A stretch of 64,000 nt of DNA from Mycolicibacterium litorale (GTDB taxonomy: Bacteria; Actinomycetota; Actinomycetes; Mycobacteriales; Mycobacteriaceae), in NCBI RefSeq assembly GCF_010731695.1, contig NZ_AP022586.1:3348001-3412000 (forward strand), written 5' to 3'. This document shows, piece by piece, positions 10,659-19,733 of the stretch (within the stretch, counting starts at the first letter, position 1; every line of letters starts with the position of its first letter). Under the pieces are notes generated by a model. That model had not been told where the DNA came from. It saw only the letters and a list, made by a program, of their open reading frames with translations, and did not search any database. Both the position numbers and the translations under genes were made by a program.

Positions 10659-11116
10659 TCGGTACTCCTCTGACTGAATCAGTCAATCGAAAACTGCCAC
10701 CATGATCTTCGGCCTGGACTGAGCCTAGTGGCTCGCGAGAGTTCACGCGGAACGGCGTTCTCAAGAGCCCAGAACACACGTAGACGCCAAGTTTCGGCCG
10801 CCTGGACCTCGTTACAGTGAACGACTTCCCGGTCTATTCGTCTGTTGCAGAGAGGAATTGGCGGGCGTCTCCGCTCAGAAGCCCGGGCCCCTGTGGGGCG
10901 AAACCTAAGAATACTCAGATATCCGTCTTGTCGGACCGGCGAGTGGGCCACGCCACAACCTGTGAAGCCTTGAACCTAACGGATGGCGCGATAAAGTGGC
11001 GGGGCCCCACTGGACACTCTGGCAGTATCGAATCGTCGAGCCGAGTACGTCCGTACCCGCGTAATACCAATCGACCAAACCTTCCGCATCGGCAATACAA
11101 CGAAGGAGATGCGCAG
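10659..11116. other. Divergent intergenic region
   Basis: A 458-base stretch between the beta-helix lipoprotein (-) and the acyltransferase (+). Open frames on both strands lack ribosome-binding sites and recognisable domains. It presumably contains the two divergent promoters; I see no convincing operator. Confidence 0.4.
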
Positions 11117-11854
11117 GTGTTGAGTGCGGTAAGAAGCAGATTCTGTCGAACAGCGGACACCAGAGACGCCCCCGTCATGCGCAGCAGTCGGGTCGGACGC
11201 ATGCTCGTGCGAAACTACGGTCGCATACCCATGCGGACCAAGTGCCTGTCATTGATCGTCAAGGTTGAAGGTGGCCAACTTTACTCCGCCACTCTGCGAG
11301 CTGTTTTGAAGCGATGGCACCTCGTAGACGTCGGACCTTACTCTTACGGATCGCTTCTGATACCGGGGAATGCGGACCGCCACACCGTGATCGGCTCTTA
11401 CGTCTCCATCGGGCCGAACGTGAGACGGATTGGGGCCGCTCATCCACTTTCGGAACTGAGCCTTCACCCGTTCTGGTACAACCCATCGCTTGGCATGGCG
11501 CACGTCGACCAAGACGTAAATCGTACCGAGGTCTATATTGGCGACGACTCATGGATTGGGGCGAATGCAGTCATCCTGCCGGGTTGCCGGAGGATCGGCA
11601 CCGGTGCAGTAATCGGCGCTGGTTCCATCGTAACCAAGGACGTGGCAGATTTTTCAGTGGTAGCTGGCAATCCAGCAAAGCCGATTGGAACGCGGCTAAC
11701 GGAGGACGAGCGTACGGCGCTCATGGAGATCAAGCCGTGGTCTCATGATCCCATGGAGGCTCACAGACTTCTTGTGGCTATCCGCGCCCGGCTCGGCGGA
11801 GCGGATAATGCAGGACACCGACAGACGCCAGACGCGAATAATCCGTCAACGTGA
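11117..11854 (+). CDS. Left-handed beta-helix (hexapeptide) O-acyltransferase
   Basis: A 245-residue protein. I chose GTG 11117 because GGAG lies 8 bases before it and homology-like sequence begins soon after; the frame stays open further upstream but without support. The middle and C-terminal parts show hexapeptide turns: HTVIGSYVSIGPNVR, VYIGDDSWIGANAVILPGCRRIGTGAVIGAGSIVTKDV and VVAGNPAKPIGTR, the typical tail of the CatB/maltose-acetyltransferase group. It probably acetylates a sugar of the polymer using acetyl-CoA in the cytoplasm. A histidine in the AAHPLS segment is a candidate catalytic base. Confidence 0.85.
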   Translation: MLSAVRSRFCRTADTRDAPVMRSSRVGRMLVRNYGRIPMRTKCLSLIVKVEGGQLYSATLRAVLKRWHLVDVGPYSYGSLLIPGNADRHTVIGSYVSIGPNVRRIGAAHPLSELSLHPFWYNPSLGMAHVDQDVNRTEVYIGDDSWIGANAVILPGCRRIGTGAVIGAGSIVTKDVADFSVVAGNPAKPIGTRLTEDERTALMEIKPWSHDPMEAHRLLVAIRARLGGADNAGHRQTPDANNPST

Positions 11855-12299
11855 GCAACAGAAGCAGGCGGTCAATCCCCTGCGAAGAGGGGCCGCGCAC
11901 CCCCAGCGGAGTGAACCGCCATTGCGCCTCAAGTCAGAGATTCGTCCCGAGTCCACGCGGGCCGCCTTCAACTGGGACTCAACGAGATCCTGCTGTATGT
12001 TAGAGCTGCACTGGCACGGGTGGGGCCTTGGGCGCGACGCAGTTGACTTACTTGCTCAACACAGCACCGAGGAAGCCGTGAAGGCGGCAGTGCGCTGAAT
12101 TACTCTTGAGGGGGAGTCCCATTAATAATGTCAACAGCCTGACAACGCCTAGAGCGTCATGCCGCCCCATTGGACGGCCGGGAATCGAATAGACTAATGA
12201 ACGCCCGACCTCAACCGTACGGGTCTACACCGCCGGCTCGGAATCCTGCAAGTCCTAAGCTACGTGGCAATCGGTGAGCAGCTTGATGTGGGCAGCCCA
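11855..12299. other. Intergenic region without a supported gene
   Basis: About 445 bases between the acyltransferase and the glycosyltransferase, both on the plus strand. No coding frame with a ribosome-binding site is evident and no clear hairpin terminator was found. It may hold the promoter of the 12.3-18.1 kb operon. Confidence 0.4.
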
Positions 12300-13250
12300 A
12301 TGACATCTCCGTTGTGGATTATAGTCTTAACCTACAACAGTGGCCGCGAGATCAATCAATGTGTTCGAAGCATCGAGCGGCCCTCTGGCGTGCGGGTCAT
12401 GGTCATCGACAACAATTCGTCAGATGACACACGCAGTGTATTACGCACCTTGAGCGACGAAGGCTTGATCGACCGACTCATACTCCGCGAGTCGAATGCT
12501 GGCTTCGCGAAGGCGATTAACGAGGCAATTGCGGCAACCCCCAACGACAGCGATGTCCTACTCCTAAACCCAGATGCTATCCTCGACTGTGGCTCGCTTG
12601 AGCAATTGCGCTCGGCCGCATCCGAATTGCGCGATGTCGGCATTCTCTCTCCCCTTGTGTACTCCGGGAACACCGTCAAGACAACGACTGCCGGCAGGCA
12701 GCCATTCGTGCTGCCGATGCTTGCCCATTTCACAGGACTAAGTCGGTTGTGCCGCCGGACATCCAAGTTCAAGGGCCGATATCTGTACTTGGATGGGCAA
12801 CTGCAATCCGTCGAGCCGGTCGAATGGGTCGCGGGAGCCTGTATGTACATAAAACGTGAGACGATTGAGCGGATTGGGGTTCTTTCCGAGCGGTGGTTTA
12901 TGTACGCCGAAGACACCGAATACTGTTGGCGTGCTCTCACCCACGGGCTTTCGGTGGTAATGCTGACCGACATTGGATGTTTCCACGCGATGGGCCAGTC
13001 GGTCAAGAGAAGTCCGTCGGACGACATAAACGTGATGTGGCCACGTAGCCTGAGCGACTACTACAAAACCACTTTCGACCCCAGTCCATTGACCTTCGCG
13101 ATATGGAGAACAATTTTCAGCCTTGGACTGCTTTCCCGTTCAATTGTCTTCTTCTTTCGAGGCCGGCAATCACGAAACGACGCGCTTCTCTACGAGGCTC
13201 GGCGCTTCGCGAAGTTTGCCGGCGCTGTCTGGGCGAACGCGGATGCCTAG
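12300..13250 (+). CDS. Glycosyltransferase family 2 (rhamnosyltransferase-like)
   Basis: A 316-residue inverting GT-A enzyme. The product begins MTSPLWIIVLTYNSGREI; an alternative GTG start 12 codons upstream is possible, and neither has a strong ribosome-binding site. Motifs are VMVIDNNSSDDT (nucleotide-binding), NAGFAKAINEA, LLLNPDAIL (the metal-binding position, DxD equivalent) and EWVAGACMYIKRETI...YAEDTEYCWRA (acceptor/catalytic region). This layout is typical of the WbbL-type rhamnosyltransferases. With the rml genes nearby, rhamnose is a reasonable donor, but this is inference. The gene overlaps the next by 8 bases. Confidence 0.9.
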   Translation: MTSPLWIIVLTYNSGREINQCVRSIERPSGVRVMVIDNNSSDDTRSVLRTLSDEGLIDRLILRESNAGFAKAINEAIAATPNDSDVLLLNPDAILDCGSLEQLRSAASELRDVGILSPLVYSGNTVKTTTAGRQPFVLPMLAHFTGLSRLCRRTSKFKGRYLYLDGQLQSVEPVEWVAGACMYIKRETIERIGVLSERWFMYAEDTEYCWRALTHGLSVVMLTDIGCFHAMGQSVKRSPSDDINVMWPRSLSDYYKTTFDPSPLTFAIWRTIFSLGLLSRSIVFFFRGRQSRNDALLYEARRFAKFAGAVWANADA

Positions 13251-14601
13251 AACCGGAGAAGTGGATCTTCGCGGCAGAGCGGCTACAACGGTCATGGGTG
13301 CAGCTGCAACCCTTGCCTTTATCGGCTTGTCGCTGCGTTTCGGGCTACCGACAACCGCGGCCGGCTTTCTCGGACTCACGGCGTTTGTCTTGTTGAACCT
13401 AAGCCCCAAGCTGAGCCTTTGTGTATTCCTATCGGCGATATGCTTTGTGCCATACTGGTGGGGCATTGACTTATTCGGTTACGTTCCCGCAGCCAGCCTT
13501 ATCTCGCTCATGGTCTTCCCTGGCGCACTACTACGCGCCGTGCGTGGTGGCAATTATGCCGTGGTGGCGGTCTTGTCAATAGGCCTATTCGTCGGCCTGC
13601 TAGTGGCACTGGGAGCGTCCATACCTGGACATGGATTCGTACTGCTGGCGCAGTGGGTACCCGCATTTTTTGTTGGATACTCACTTACCACGCAAGTTGG
13701 AATACAATTTGTGCGCGATACGATAACGATCGTATTCTTGGTCGTCGCATTGCTTGCCATTGTGGAATACCTCGCCGACTGGAACCCTTACTTCGGGACC
13801 GCGCCGGCCACCGAGCAATACTTGAAACTCGGTACGCTTCAGGACCGCGGCGGGATCACTCGGTCTGAGGGATCATTCGCCCATTCGATTGCGCTCGCGA
13901 ACTCTTTAGCGCTTGCCATACCGATGGTGCTTACATCTCGATTCCGCCCGGTGACGCAGGCGACTGTGACTGCGCTCATTATCGTGGCAATCTTCACAAC
14001 ATTCAGTCGCTCCGGACTCGTTACTGCCGGGCTCGCTTTAGCGTTCACTCTGTGGGCGTCGCACGGCAAGATCTCCCGTCGAACTCGCACCACTGTGGCG
14101 CTGGGCGTGTTAGCAACGGCGGCAGTGGCGCTTCCCTGGGTGGAGGGCGTGTTCAACGCAGCTTCGCAAGAAGCGACGAGAAGTGCGAATCACCGCCTAC
14201 GCCTCCTCGAGCTAGTTCCGTACCTAGAGGCCTTTGGCACTGCACGGGGCTACCACGAAACGGCAGGCGTCTTCCAATGGTTTGGCGTGGTTTCAATAGA
14301 CAATGCATTTCTCCGCCTGGCCGTTAACTTCGGATGGGCATTAGGTTCCCTGTTCTTGCTGGCCGCGGCTTGGACTGTGTTCCGCGCCGTAAATAGAAAA
14401 GCTAATTCTCCAGAAATCGCGCTCGCGAGCGTGATGCCAGCACTGCTGACGGTCGCCTTGATCACGCAGTTCGGAATATTGGTGTGGTTCTACATGGGAG
14501 TTGCCGTCGCAACGACAGAACTAGGGCGCGCCCATATGGGCGGCCTCGAACATGAGGATAGTCGTGAGCCGGCGTTCGTCGGGCAGAAGGGGATGATTTG
14601 A
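13243..14601 (+). CDS. Polytopic O-antigen ligase/Wzy polymerase-like protein
   Basis: A 452-residue membrane protein starting at ATG 13243, inside the last codons of the glycosyltransferase gene. It has roughly ten to twelve hydrophobic segments and a large soluble loop around residues 290-360 (VEGVFNAASQEATRSANHRLRLLE). The motif FTTFSRSGLVTAGLAL matches the TxSRg segment of the Wzy_C/O-antigen ligase family. Such proteins polymerize lipid-linked repeat units at the outer face of the membrane. Ligase and polymerase members cannot be separated by sequence alone; the Wzx-, Wzz- and kinase-like neighbours favour polymerase. Confidence 0.85.
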   Translation: MPRTGEVDLRGRAATTVMGAAATLAFIGLSLRFGLPTTAAGFLGLTAFVLLNLSPKLSLCVFLSAICFVPYWWGIDLFGYVPAASLISLMVFPGALLRAVRGGNYAVVAVLSIGLFVGLLVALGASIPGHGFVLLAQWVPAFFVGYSLTTQVGIQFVRDTITIVFLVVALLAIVEYLADWNPYFGTAPATEQYLKLGTLQDRGGITRSEGSFAHSIALANSLALAIPMVLTSRFRPVTQATVTALIIVAIFTTFSRSGLVTAGLALAFTLWASHGKISRRTRTTVALGVLATAAVALPWVEGVFNAASQEATRSANHRLRLLELVPYLEAFGTARGYHETAGVFQWFGVVSIDNAFLRLAVNFGWALGSLFLLAAAWTVFRAVNRKANSPEIALASVMPALLTVALITQFGILVWFYMGVAVATTELGRAHMGGLEHEDSREPAFVGQKGMI

Positions 14602-15683
14602 CGCAGCGCGCCTTGGTGCTTTGGGCTAAACATTCAGCAACAAATCTCGGGATACGGGTGTTGGCGACCGGCGCCGCTCGGCTATGTGAAATGGCATTCA
14701 AGAATGTTGAAGTGGACTTCCACGACCACGACACTCTGGGTACTCCACTAGGTAAGGGGGCCATTGTACGAGACGTCGGTCGGTCTAGCGGCTACATCAA
14801 AGAACTGTTTAGGAACTACGACGTTATTGTCGACACAACTTCCGGTGATAGTTTCACCGATATGTACAGCTCGCGACGCCTCACCGTCATGACCTACGCG
14901 CACCGCGCTGCCATCAAGGCCGGGATCCCCTTGGTTCTTGCCCCTCAAACTATCGGGCCTTTCGATTCGCGATACGGTCGAAGCATTGCGCGGGCATCCA
15001 TTCGGGGCGCGACACGCGTTTATGCACGGGACTCAGAAAGCGCGAGGTACTCCGCTGCACTCGGTCGGCGCCCAGATGCTCTGTCGTCCGACCTTGTCTT
15101 TGCGCTCCCGCCGCTGCCGGAAGCTAACTCACGCGCCGGCGTATATATGAACGTATCTGGGCTGTTGTGGCGCTCAAATCCACACGTGGACTACTTGCGA
15201 TACAGAAACGCTGTAATCGATGCCTGTCGCGCTATCTCGGGGGCCGGTCATCCTGTCACGATTTTCCCGCATGTACTACGATCAGCAGTAAGCCGCGAAG
15301 ACGACGTTACCGCCGTTGAAGAAGCCGCCAAAGCGTTAAGAAGCGACGACGTTGGTTTTTTCGTTCCGCAGTCGTTGAATGACGTAAGAAGTCGCCTCAA
15401 CGAGGCCGCGGCGGTTATCGGCGCACGAATGCACGCATGCTTGAACGCCCTATCCGTCGGCACGCCCGCTCTAGCATGGGCCTATTCGCGCAAATTCGCG
15501 CCCTTGCTGAATGATCTTGACTGGAGTGCGAGTCTCGACCTGCGCACGAGCCCGGATATAGTGGAGCAAACGAGCGCGTTCGTGAGAAATCTCGATCACT
15601 GGACAAGGAAAGCACCGTCCGTGCGAGCGGAAGCCGTGGGATCGATCGAGCGAGTTGCACAAGACCTCGCCAAGGCGCTGTAA
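14598..15683 (+). CDS. Polysaccharide pyruvyl transferase family protein
   Basis: A 361-residue protein with a TTG start that overlaps the preceding TGA by four bases and is preceded by GAAGGGGAT. Family features are an N-terminal Rossmann-like half with NYDVIVDTTSGDSFTDMY and IPLVLAPQTIGPF, and a C-terminal half with TRVYARDSESARY, FVPQSLNDVRSRL and AAAVIGARMHACLNALSVGTPALAWAYSRKF. The GARMHACLNAL motif is the family hallmark near the donor site. Members such as CsaB and WcaK transfer pyruvate from phosphoenolpyruvate to sugars, giving acidic ketals. Some relatives in EPS loci may use other donors. Confidence 0.9.
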   Translation: MTQRALVLWAKHSATNLGIRVLATGAARLCEMAFKNVEVDFHDHDTLGTPLGKGAIVRDVGRSSGYIKELFRNYDVIVDTTSGDSFTDMYSSRRLTVMTYAHRAAIKAGIPLVLAPQTIGPFDSRYGRSIARASIRGATRVYARDSESARYSAALGRRPDALSSDLVFALPPLPEANSRAGVYMNVSGLLWRSNPHVDYLRYRNAVIDACRAISGAGHPVTIFPHVLRSAVSREDDVTAVEEAAKALRSDDVGFFVPQSLNDVRSRLNEAAAVIGARMHACLNALSVGTPALAWAYSRKFAPLLNDLDWSASLDLRTSPDIVEQTSAFVRNLDHWTRKAPSVRAEAVGSIERVAQDLAKAL

Positions 15684-16844
15684 ATGAGCTCCCCCCAAGA
15701 TGTCGGTGTGCCCCGCCTTGCCGCCTCCCCGAAGATCATCGCTTTCCCGATGCACGGGTATCGCAAAATGGTTGATGAGGGTTTCCGCACTCGTGACGCT
15801 CACTTGATCGAATGGCTCGCGAAGTTCGTCATGCCGGACGGGATAGTTGAGGTGCTTTCGCGGCCGGAACCAAAGGTGTTAGATCTGCGAAGGCGGTTTC
15901 GTAGACGTCCGAATTCAGCAACTACGAACCCGTACCTTGCTGACCATTCTTCTAGCACGTGGCGCCTGCCTAACCTCACGGACCGCCGCCGTTGGTGGGT
16001 CGATAGTGCGAGCCACTACGCCTCGCCGCGAGCACCAGCTAGCGCGCCAGCGATCATCTGGAACCCCTTCGTTGCTGTATCGAATGTTGCGGACACAGTC
16101 TTCAACATCCGGAGGCGAACAATCGCTGACCTCCTTGACGACTGGACAGTGCATTACGCTTTCGCGGGTATTCGCGATCGAGTTGAGGATGCCTACAGAT
16201 GCTTATTCGATCGCGTGCACCATGTGACCGCAAATTCCGAAGGTACTGCGGAACTGGCGCGCCGACTCGGCCGCCCAGACGTTGAGCTGATGACGAACGG
16301 TGTTGACCCAGAACGATTCGACCCTGGTTCTACGGCGACCGGGCCAATGACCGTCGGGTACGTGGGGAAGATCGGACACCGCCTTGATCTGGATCTTGTC
16401 TGCACTGCGGCGCGCTCCCTACCTTCAGTCAAATTCGTCTTCGCCGGGCCGATCCTGGATGCTGGGTACCGGGATCCGCTGGAGCGTGAACCGAATATCA
16501 CTCTGCTCGGCGACGTGCATTATGAGGATGTCCCATCGCTGCTGAGTACATTTGATGTCGGGTGGGTTCCGCACAGAGTTGGAGAGTTCGAGATCGGTGG
16601 GGACATACTAAAGACGTACGAATACCGAGCAGCGGGTCTGCCAGTTCTGACCACGCCAGTACGCGGTGCGGGCAAGCGAGGCCTCGTAGCGGTTCAAGTG
16701 GCCGAGGCGGAGGATCACCCACGGCTTCTGGCGACACTTGCATCAAATGGCCCTCGCGTCGAGCGTGATCCAACGCCGATACCGGTAGAGCATACGTGGG
16801 AAGCTAAAGCGCGCCGTCTCTTAACGCTCGCGGGGGGTTCATGA
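15684..16844 (+). CDS. GT-B glycosyltransferase (family 1/4-like)
   Basis: A 386-residue protein whose ATG immediately follows the TAA of the previous gene. The C-terminal half is typical of retaining GT-B enzymes: TVGYVGKIGHRLDLDL, VKFVFAGPILD, NITLLGDVHYEDVPSLL and ILKTYEYRAAGLPVLTTPV (the nucleotide-sugar binding region). The N-terminal half has YRCLFDRVHHVTANSEGTAELARR, the usual link between domains, followed by LMTNGVDPERFDP. The stop overlaps the next start by four bases (ATGA). The sugar donor cannot be named. Confidence 0.9.
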   Translation: MSSPQDVGVPRLAASPKIIAFPMHGYRKMVDEGFRTRDAHLIEWLAKFVMPDGIVEVLSRPEPKVLDLRRRFRRRPNSATTNPYLADHSSSTWRLPNLTDRRRWWVDSASHYASPRAPASAPAIIWNPFVAVSNVADTVFNIRRRTIADLLDDWTVHYAFAGIRDRVEDAYRCLFDRVHHVTANSEGTAELARRLGRPDVELMTNGVDPERFDPGSTATGPMTVGYVGKIGHRLDLDLVCTAARSLPSVKFVFAGPILDAGYRDPLEREPNITLLGDVHYEDVPSLLSTFDVGWVPHRVGEFEIGGDILKTYEYRAAGLPVLTTPVRGAGKRGLVAVQVAEAEDHPRLLATLASNGPRVERDPTPIPVEHTWEAKARRLLTLAGGS

Positions 16845-18067
16845 CCGGTTCCGATAAGGCTAGCCTCGACACTTTCCGGTCGGCGGTGGATAGGGTGGTC
16901 GCTAACGAAAATTGCACGGGCTGCGGAGCATGCGCGCTTATCTCATCGAGAGTTCAGATGGCCTTATCTGCCGACGGATATATGCGTCCCACAGTGACCG
17001 CAGGTCCGAACTCCCCGATCGAAACCAAGCGCTTCCAATATGTGTGCCCGGGAGTCAGGGTTGACGCACGGGCCGTGAAGGCGCCCTACTCGCATCGAAC
17101 CTTTGGCAGATATTGGTCGGTTTGGGAAGCGTGGGCGGTAGATCCGACGGTTCGGCACAGCGGTAGCAGCGCCGGGGTCATCACAGCCTTAGTGCAAGGC
17201 ATCGTTGCTTCTGGTGGGCATGCCGTGGGAGCGTCTGCGTCGGCTGAGCAACCGAGCAGAACGGTGCCCATCACGCTGACCACTAAGGAGGAGGCACTGG
17301 CCGCAGCCGGTTCAAGATACGCCCCAGTAGCTACAGCTTCGCAGGCTAGGGGGCTTAACAGTAGCGACGCATTTATTGGTAAGCCGTGCGAGGTTTCTGC
17401 GCTGCGCGCCTATCAACTGCATGCGGATACCCACGAGGAGCCTTTCTTACTTTCGTTCTTTTGCGCGGGCACGCCGTCCCAACTGGCTACGGACAGGCTC
17501 GCTAACGACCGATTGGGGATCGCCACTGAGAACATTGAGCGACTCCGTTACCGTGGTAATGGGTGGCCAGGGGAGTTCCAAGTCGTGGCTCGTGACGGGG
17601 AGAGCCGAGCCCTCTCTTATAGGGAATCTTGGGGACAAGTACTCGGCAAATCGCTGCAGTGGCGGTGCAAGATATGCCCCGACGGCACCGGTCAACTCGC
17701 CGATGTGACGGTGGGCGACTACTGGGAGGCGGATTCGGGCGGGTACCCCCGGTTCGACACTGATTCCGTTGGCCGGTCGGTCGTCATTTGCCGAACGCGA
17801 CGAGGGCATGAGAGCGTTATACGCGCCGCCCAAGCCGGGGAAATCGAGATTCGAGAATTAGGCATTGAGCGATTAGAGCCTGTTCAACCGCTCCAAGTTG
17901 ACCGGCGCGAAACTATGGCCGGCCGGATCATCGGCACATCGGCAGCAGGCCGGGAAGTACCCAGTTATCGCGGCTTCGGTGTTATCAGTCTCGGGGCCAA
18001 GTATGCGAAACGCAATCTTCGAGCTGCGGTCGGCGCCTACCTTCGAGTACTCGGTCGACGCGCCTAG
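16841..18067 (+). CDS. FrhB-like Coenzyme F420 hydrogenase/dehydrogenase beta-subunit family protein
   Basis: A 408-residue protein. The N-terminus has a ferredoxin-like NCTGCGACAL motif (CxxCxxC) and a later YVCPG cysteine. The core contains HSGSSAGVITALVQGIVASG, a signature of the FrhB N-terminal domain, then IGKPCEVSALRAY and FFCAGTPS, and a C-terminal RCKICPDGTGQLADVTVGDYW cluster. The FrhB family binds flavin and iron-sulfur clusters and uses F420 or other electron carriers. Homologues occur in many EPS loci beside pyruvyl transferase family genes, with unclear roles. Mycobacteria make F420, so F420-dependent redox of a sugar or its ketal is conceivable. Confidence 0.88.
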   Translation: MTGSDKASLDTFRSAVDRVVANENCTGCGACALISSRVQMALSADGYMRPTVTAGPNSPIETKRFQYVCPGVRVDARAVKAPYSHRTFGRYWSVWEAWAVDPTVRHSGSSAGVITALVQGIVASGGHAVGASASAEQPSRTVPITLTTKEEALAAAGSRYAPVATASQARGLNSSDAFIGKPCEVSALRAYQLHADTHEEPFLLSFFCAGTPSQLATDRLANDRLGIATENIERLRYRGNGWPGEFQVVARDGESRALSYRESWGQVLGKSLQWRCKICPDGTGQLADVTVGDYWEADSGGYPRFDTDSVGRSVVICRTRRGHESVIRAAQAGEIEIRELGIERLEPVQPLQVDRRETMAGRIIGTSAAGREVPSYRGFGVISLGAKYAKRNLRAAVGAYLRVLGRRA

Positions 18068-18281
18068 GTGGCCGCCATGAGACTGGCGTACGGCACAATA
18101 CCTGTCGAGGGCGGCCTGCTGTGACCATCCGCCAGCGAAGAGGTGCGACCCCAGACGTCCCCGGCGGGGGCACGAAACGACACGCTTTCCCGAGATTGTT
18201 CCGCTCAAACCACGTCCCACTTCGTCGCGCGTAACCCGCGAACACGTTCGATAGCAACGCTGTAGCGACCATGGAAGTGTG

Positions 18282-19562
18282 ATGACAAGAACAGATGCTA
18301 ACAATTCGCGTTTTCGTAGGTCGCCGTCCGCGCTTATAGTCGGGCGCTTCCTAGCGACAGCGCTATCGTTGATTTCGGCGCCGATCATTTCGCGAGCCGT
18401 CGGGCCAGAAGGCAGGGGGGAAACAGCGGCAGCGTTGGCGCTCTTTCTCATTGTTCCGGTGGTGATCTCTATTGGAATGCCGATGGAAGTGCGTCGACTC
18501 TCGGCGATCTCGGAAGCCGATGCCGCCCTCCGCTCCGCACGCCTGGTCATCGCGATTTCGATATTTGCCTCGATAGTGCTAGCCCTGGCGTGCTATTTCT
18601 CCCTTTTCGAGTCGTTCGATAAATTCTCCCGCGTCACCGCCACAGTTGGCGTTGCCTTGTCCGCTCTCCCAGCCAGTTGGGCGCTCGATGTGAGCGTCTT
18701 GATCGCTCACGAACGATTCGGCGCAGTGGCAATCTTGCAAGTAATACAACCCGCGACGTACGTAGTCTTGATCGTAGCTTTCTGGCTGCTTGACATCGCG
18801 ACCGTCGCGACGGTATTGGTCGCTTTCATCATAAGTAATTTTGCGAACTTCGTTACCGGGATAGCGCTGACAAGAGTTCCACTACGCGGCGAGGTGCTGG
18901 CGAGCCGACGTTTTCTGTCAAACAGCTTCGCCTTCTACGCAGGCTCAGTTGCTCAGATAGCTTCAACTCGACTAGACCAAGTACTGGCGTTACCTCTTAT
19001 TGGAGCGCAACAAGCGGGTTATTACTCCGTGGCGGTAACCATCGGTTCTGCTCCCCCGTTAGTGTTGGGACATGCGCTTGCGGGCAGCATCTTCCGTGGA
19101 ATCGCTAGGGCGGACGCTGGCGAACGTGCGCGTCTAGAATCGGCCGCAATACGTTCGGCGGCCGCGCTGGCCCTGATGTGCTGCCCCCTTCTCGCCATCG
19201 CCGCTTGGCCCATGGTGCCATTCGTATTCGGCGCGGATTTCGAAGGAGCACTGCCAGCCACTTTCGTTGCAATCATCGCCGGCGGAGCCCAGCTAATCGG
19301 CTTCGTAGCTTCTTCGGCCGCGAACGCACGTGGAAGAGGAAGGCTCCTCACGCTAGCGCAGGTGGGCGGTCTCGCGGTGGGAGTCTCGGCGTTGATACCT
19401 CTTGGCCACTTTGCCGGCGCTCTCGGCGCATCTATAGCTTCCGCTGCCGGCTTTATTGTTACCGTGCTGATCCTAGCCCTTGCGCTGCGTGTCCGGCTAA
19501 GCGACTTGGTGCCTAGACCGGCTGATTTCGTCAACGCCGTTAAACTGATCGGGCGGCGTTAA
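18282..19562 (+). CDS. Wzx-like oligosaccharide flippase (MOP superfamily)
   Basis: A 426-residue membrane protein with about twelve hydrophobic segments. It opens with FLATALSLISAPIISRAVGPEGRGETAAA-type sequence, the usual N-terminal pattern of MOP/polysaccharide transporters (a helix, then a GPEGRGE loop), and has VAQIASTRLDQVLALPLIG in the middle and VAIIAGGAQLIGFVASSAANARGRGR later. I prefer ATG 18282 over the overlapping GTG 18279; GGAAG lies close upstream. Such proteins flip undecaprenyl-linked repeat units outward. About 215 bases separate it from the FrhB-like gene. Confidence 0.88.
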   Translation: MTRTDANNSRFRRSPSALIVGRFLATALSLISAPIISRAVGPEGRGETAAALALFLIVPVVISIGMPMEVRRLSAISEADAALRSARLVIAISIFASIVLALACYFSLFESFDKFSRVTATVGVALSALPASWALDVSVLIAHERFGAVAILQVIQPATYVVLIVAFWLLDIATVATVLVAFIISNFANFVTGIALTRVPLRGEVLASRRFLSNSFAFYAGSVAQIASTRLDQVLALPLIGAQQAGYYSVAVTIGSAPPLVLGHALAGSIFRGIARADAGERARLESAAIRSAAALALMCCPLLAIAAWPMVPFVFGADFEGALPATFVAIIAGGAQLIGFVASSAANARGRGRLLTLAQVGGLAVGVSALIPLGHFAGALGASIASAAGFIVTVLILALALRVRLSDLVPRPADFVNAVKLIGRR

Positions 19563-19733
19563 CTTGTCCCTTCGCCGGCATCGACTCTTCGCCAACGCGC
19601 GGTCCTTTTGGATCTGAGCCGCACGCAGAGTCGACACGCTGTCAAAGTAGGCTGTTGCGGTGCGCACATCTGCGCGGCGTCTTCCTCACTTCCCCGCTGA
19701 GCGATCTGATCGAAGACTACTGCAGGGCATGAA

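Noticed and set aside
11745..12098. Possible small gene after the acyltransferase
   Set aside because: Overlaps the supported acyltransferase end and its remainder has no ribosome-binding site or recognisable motif.
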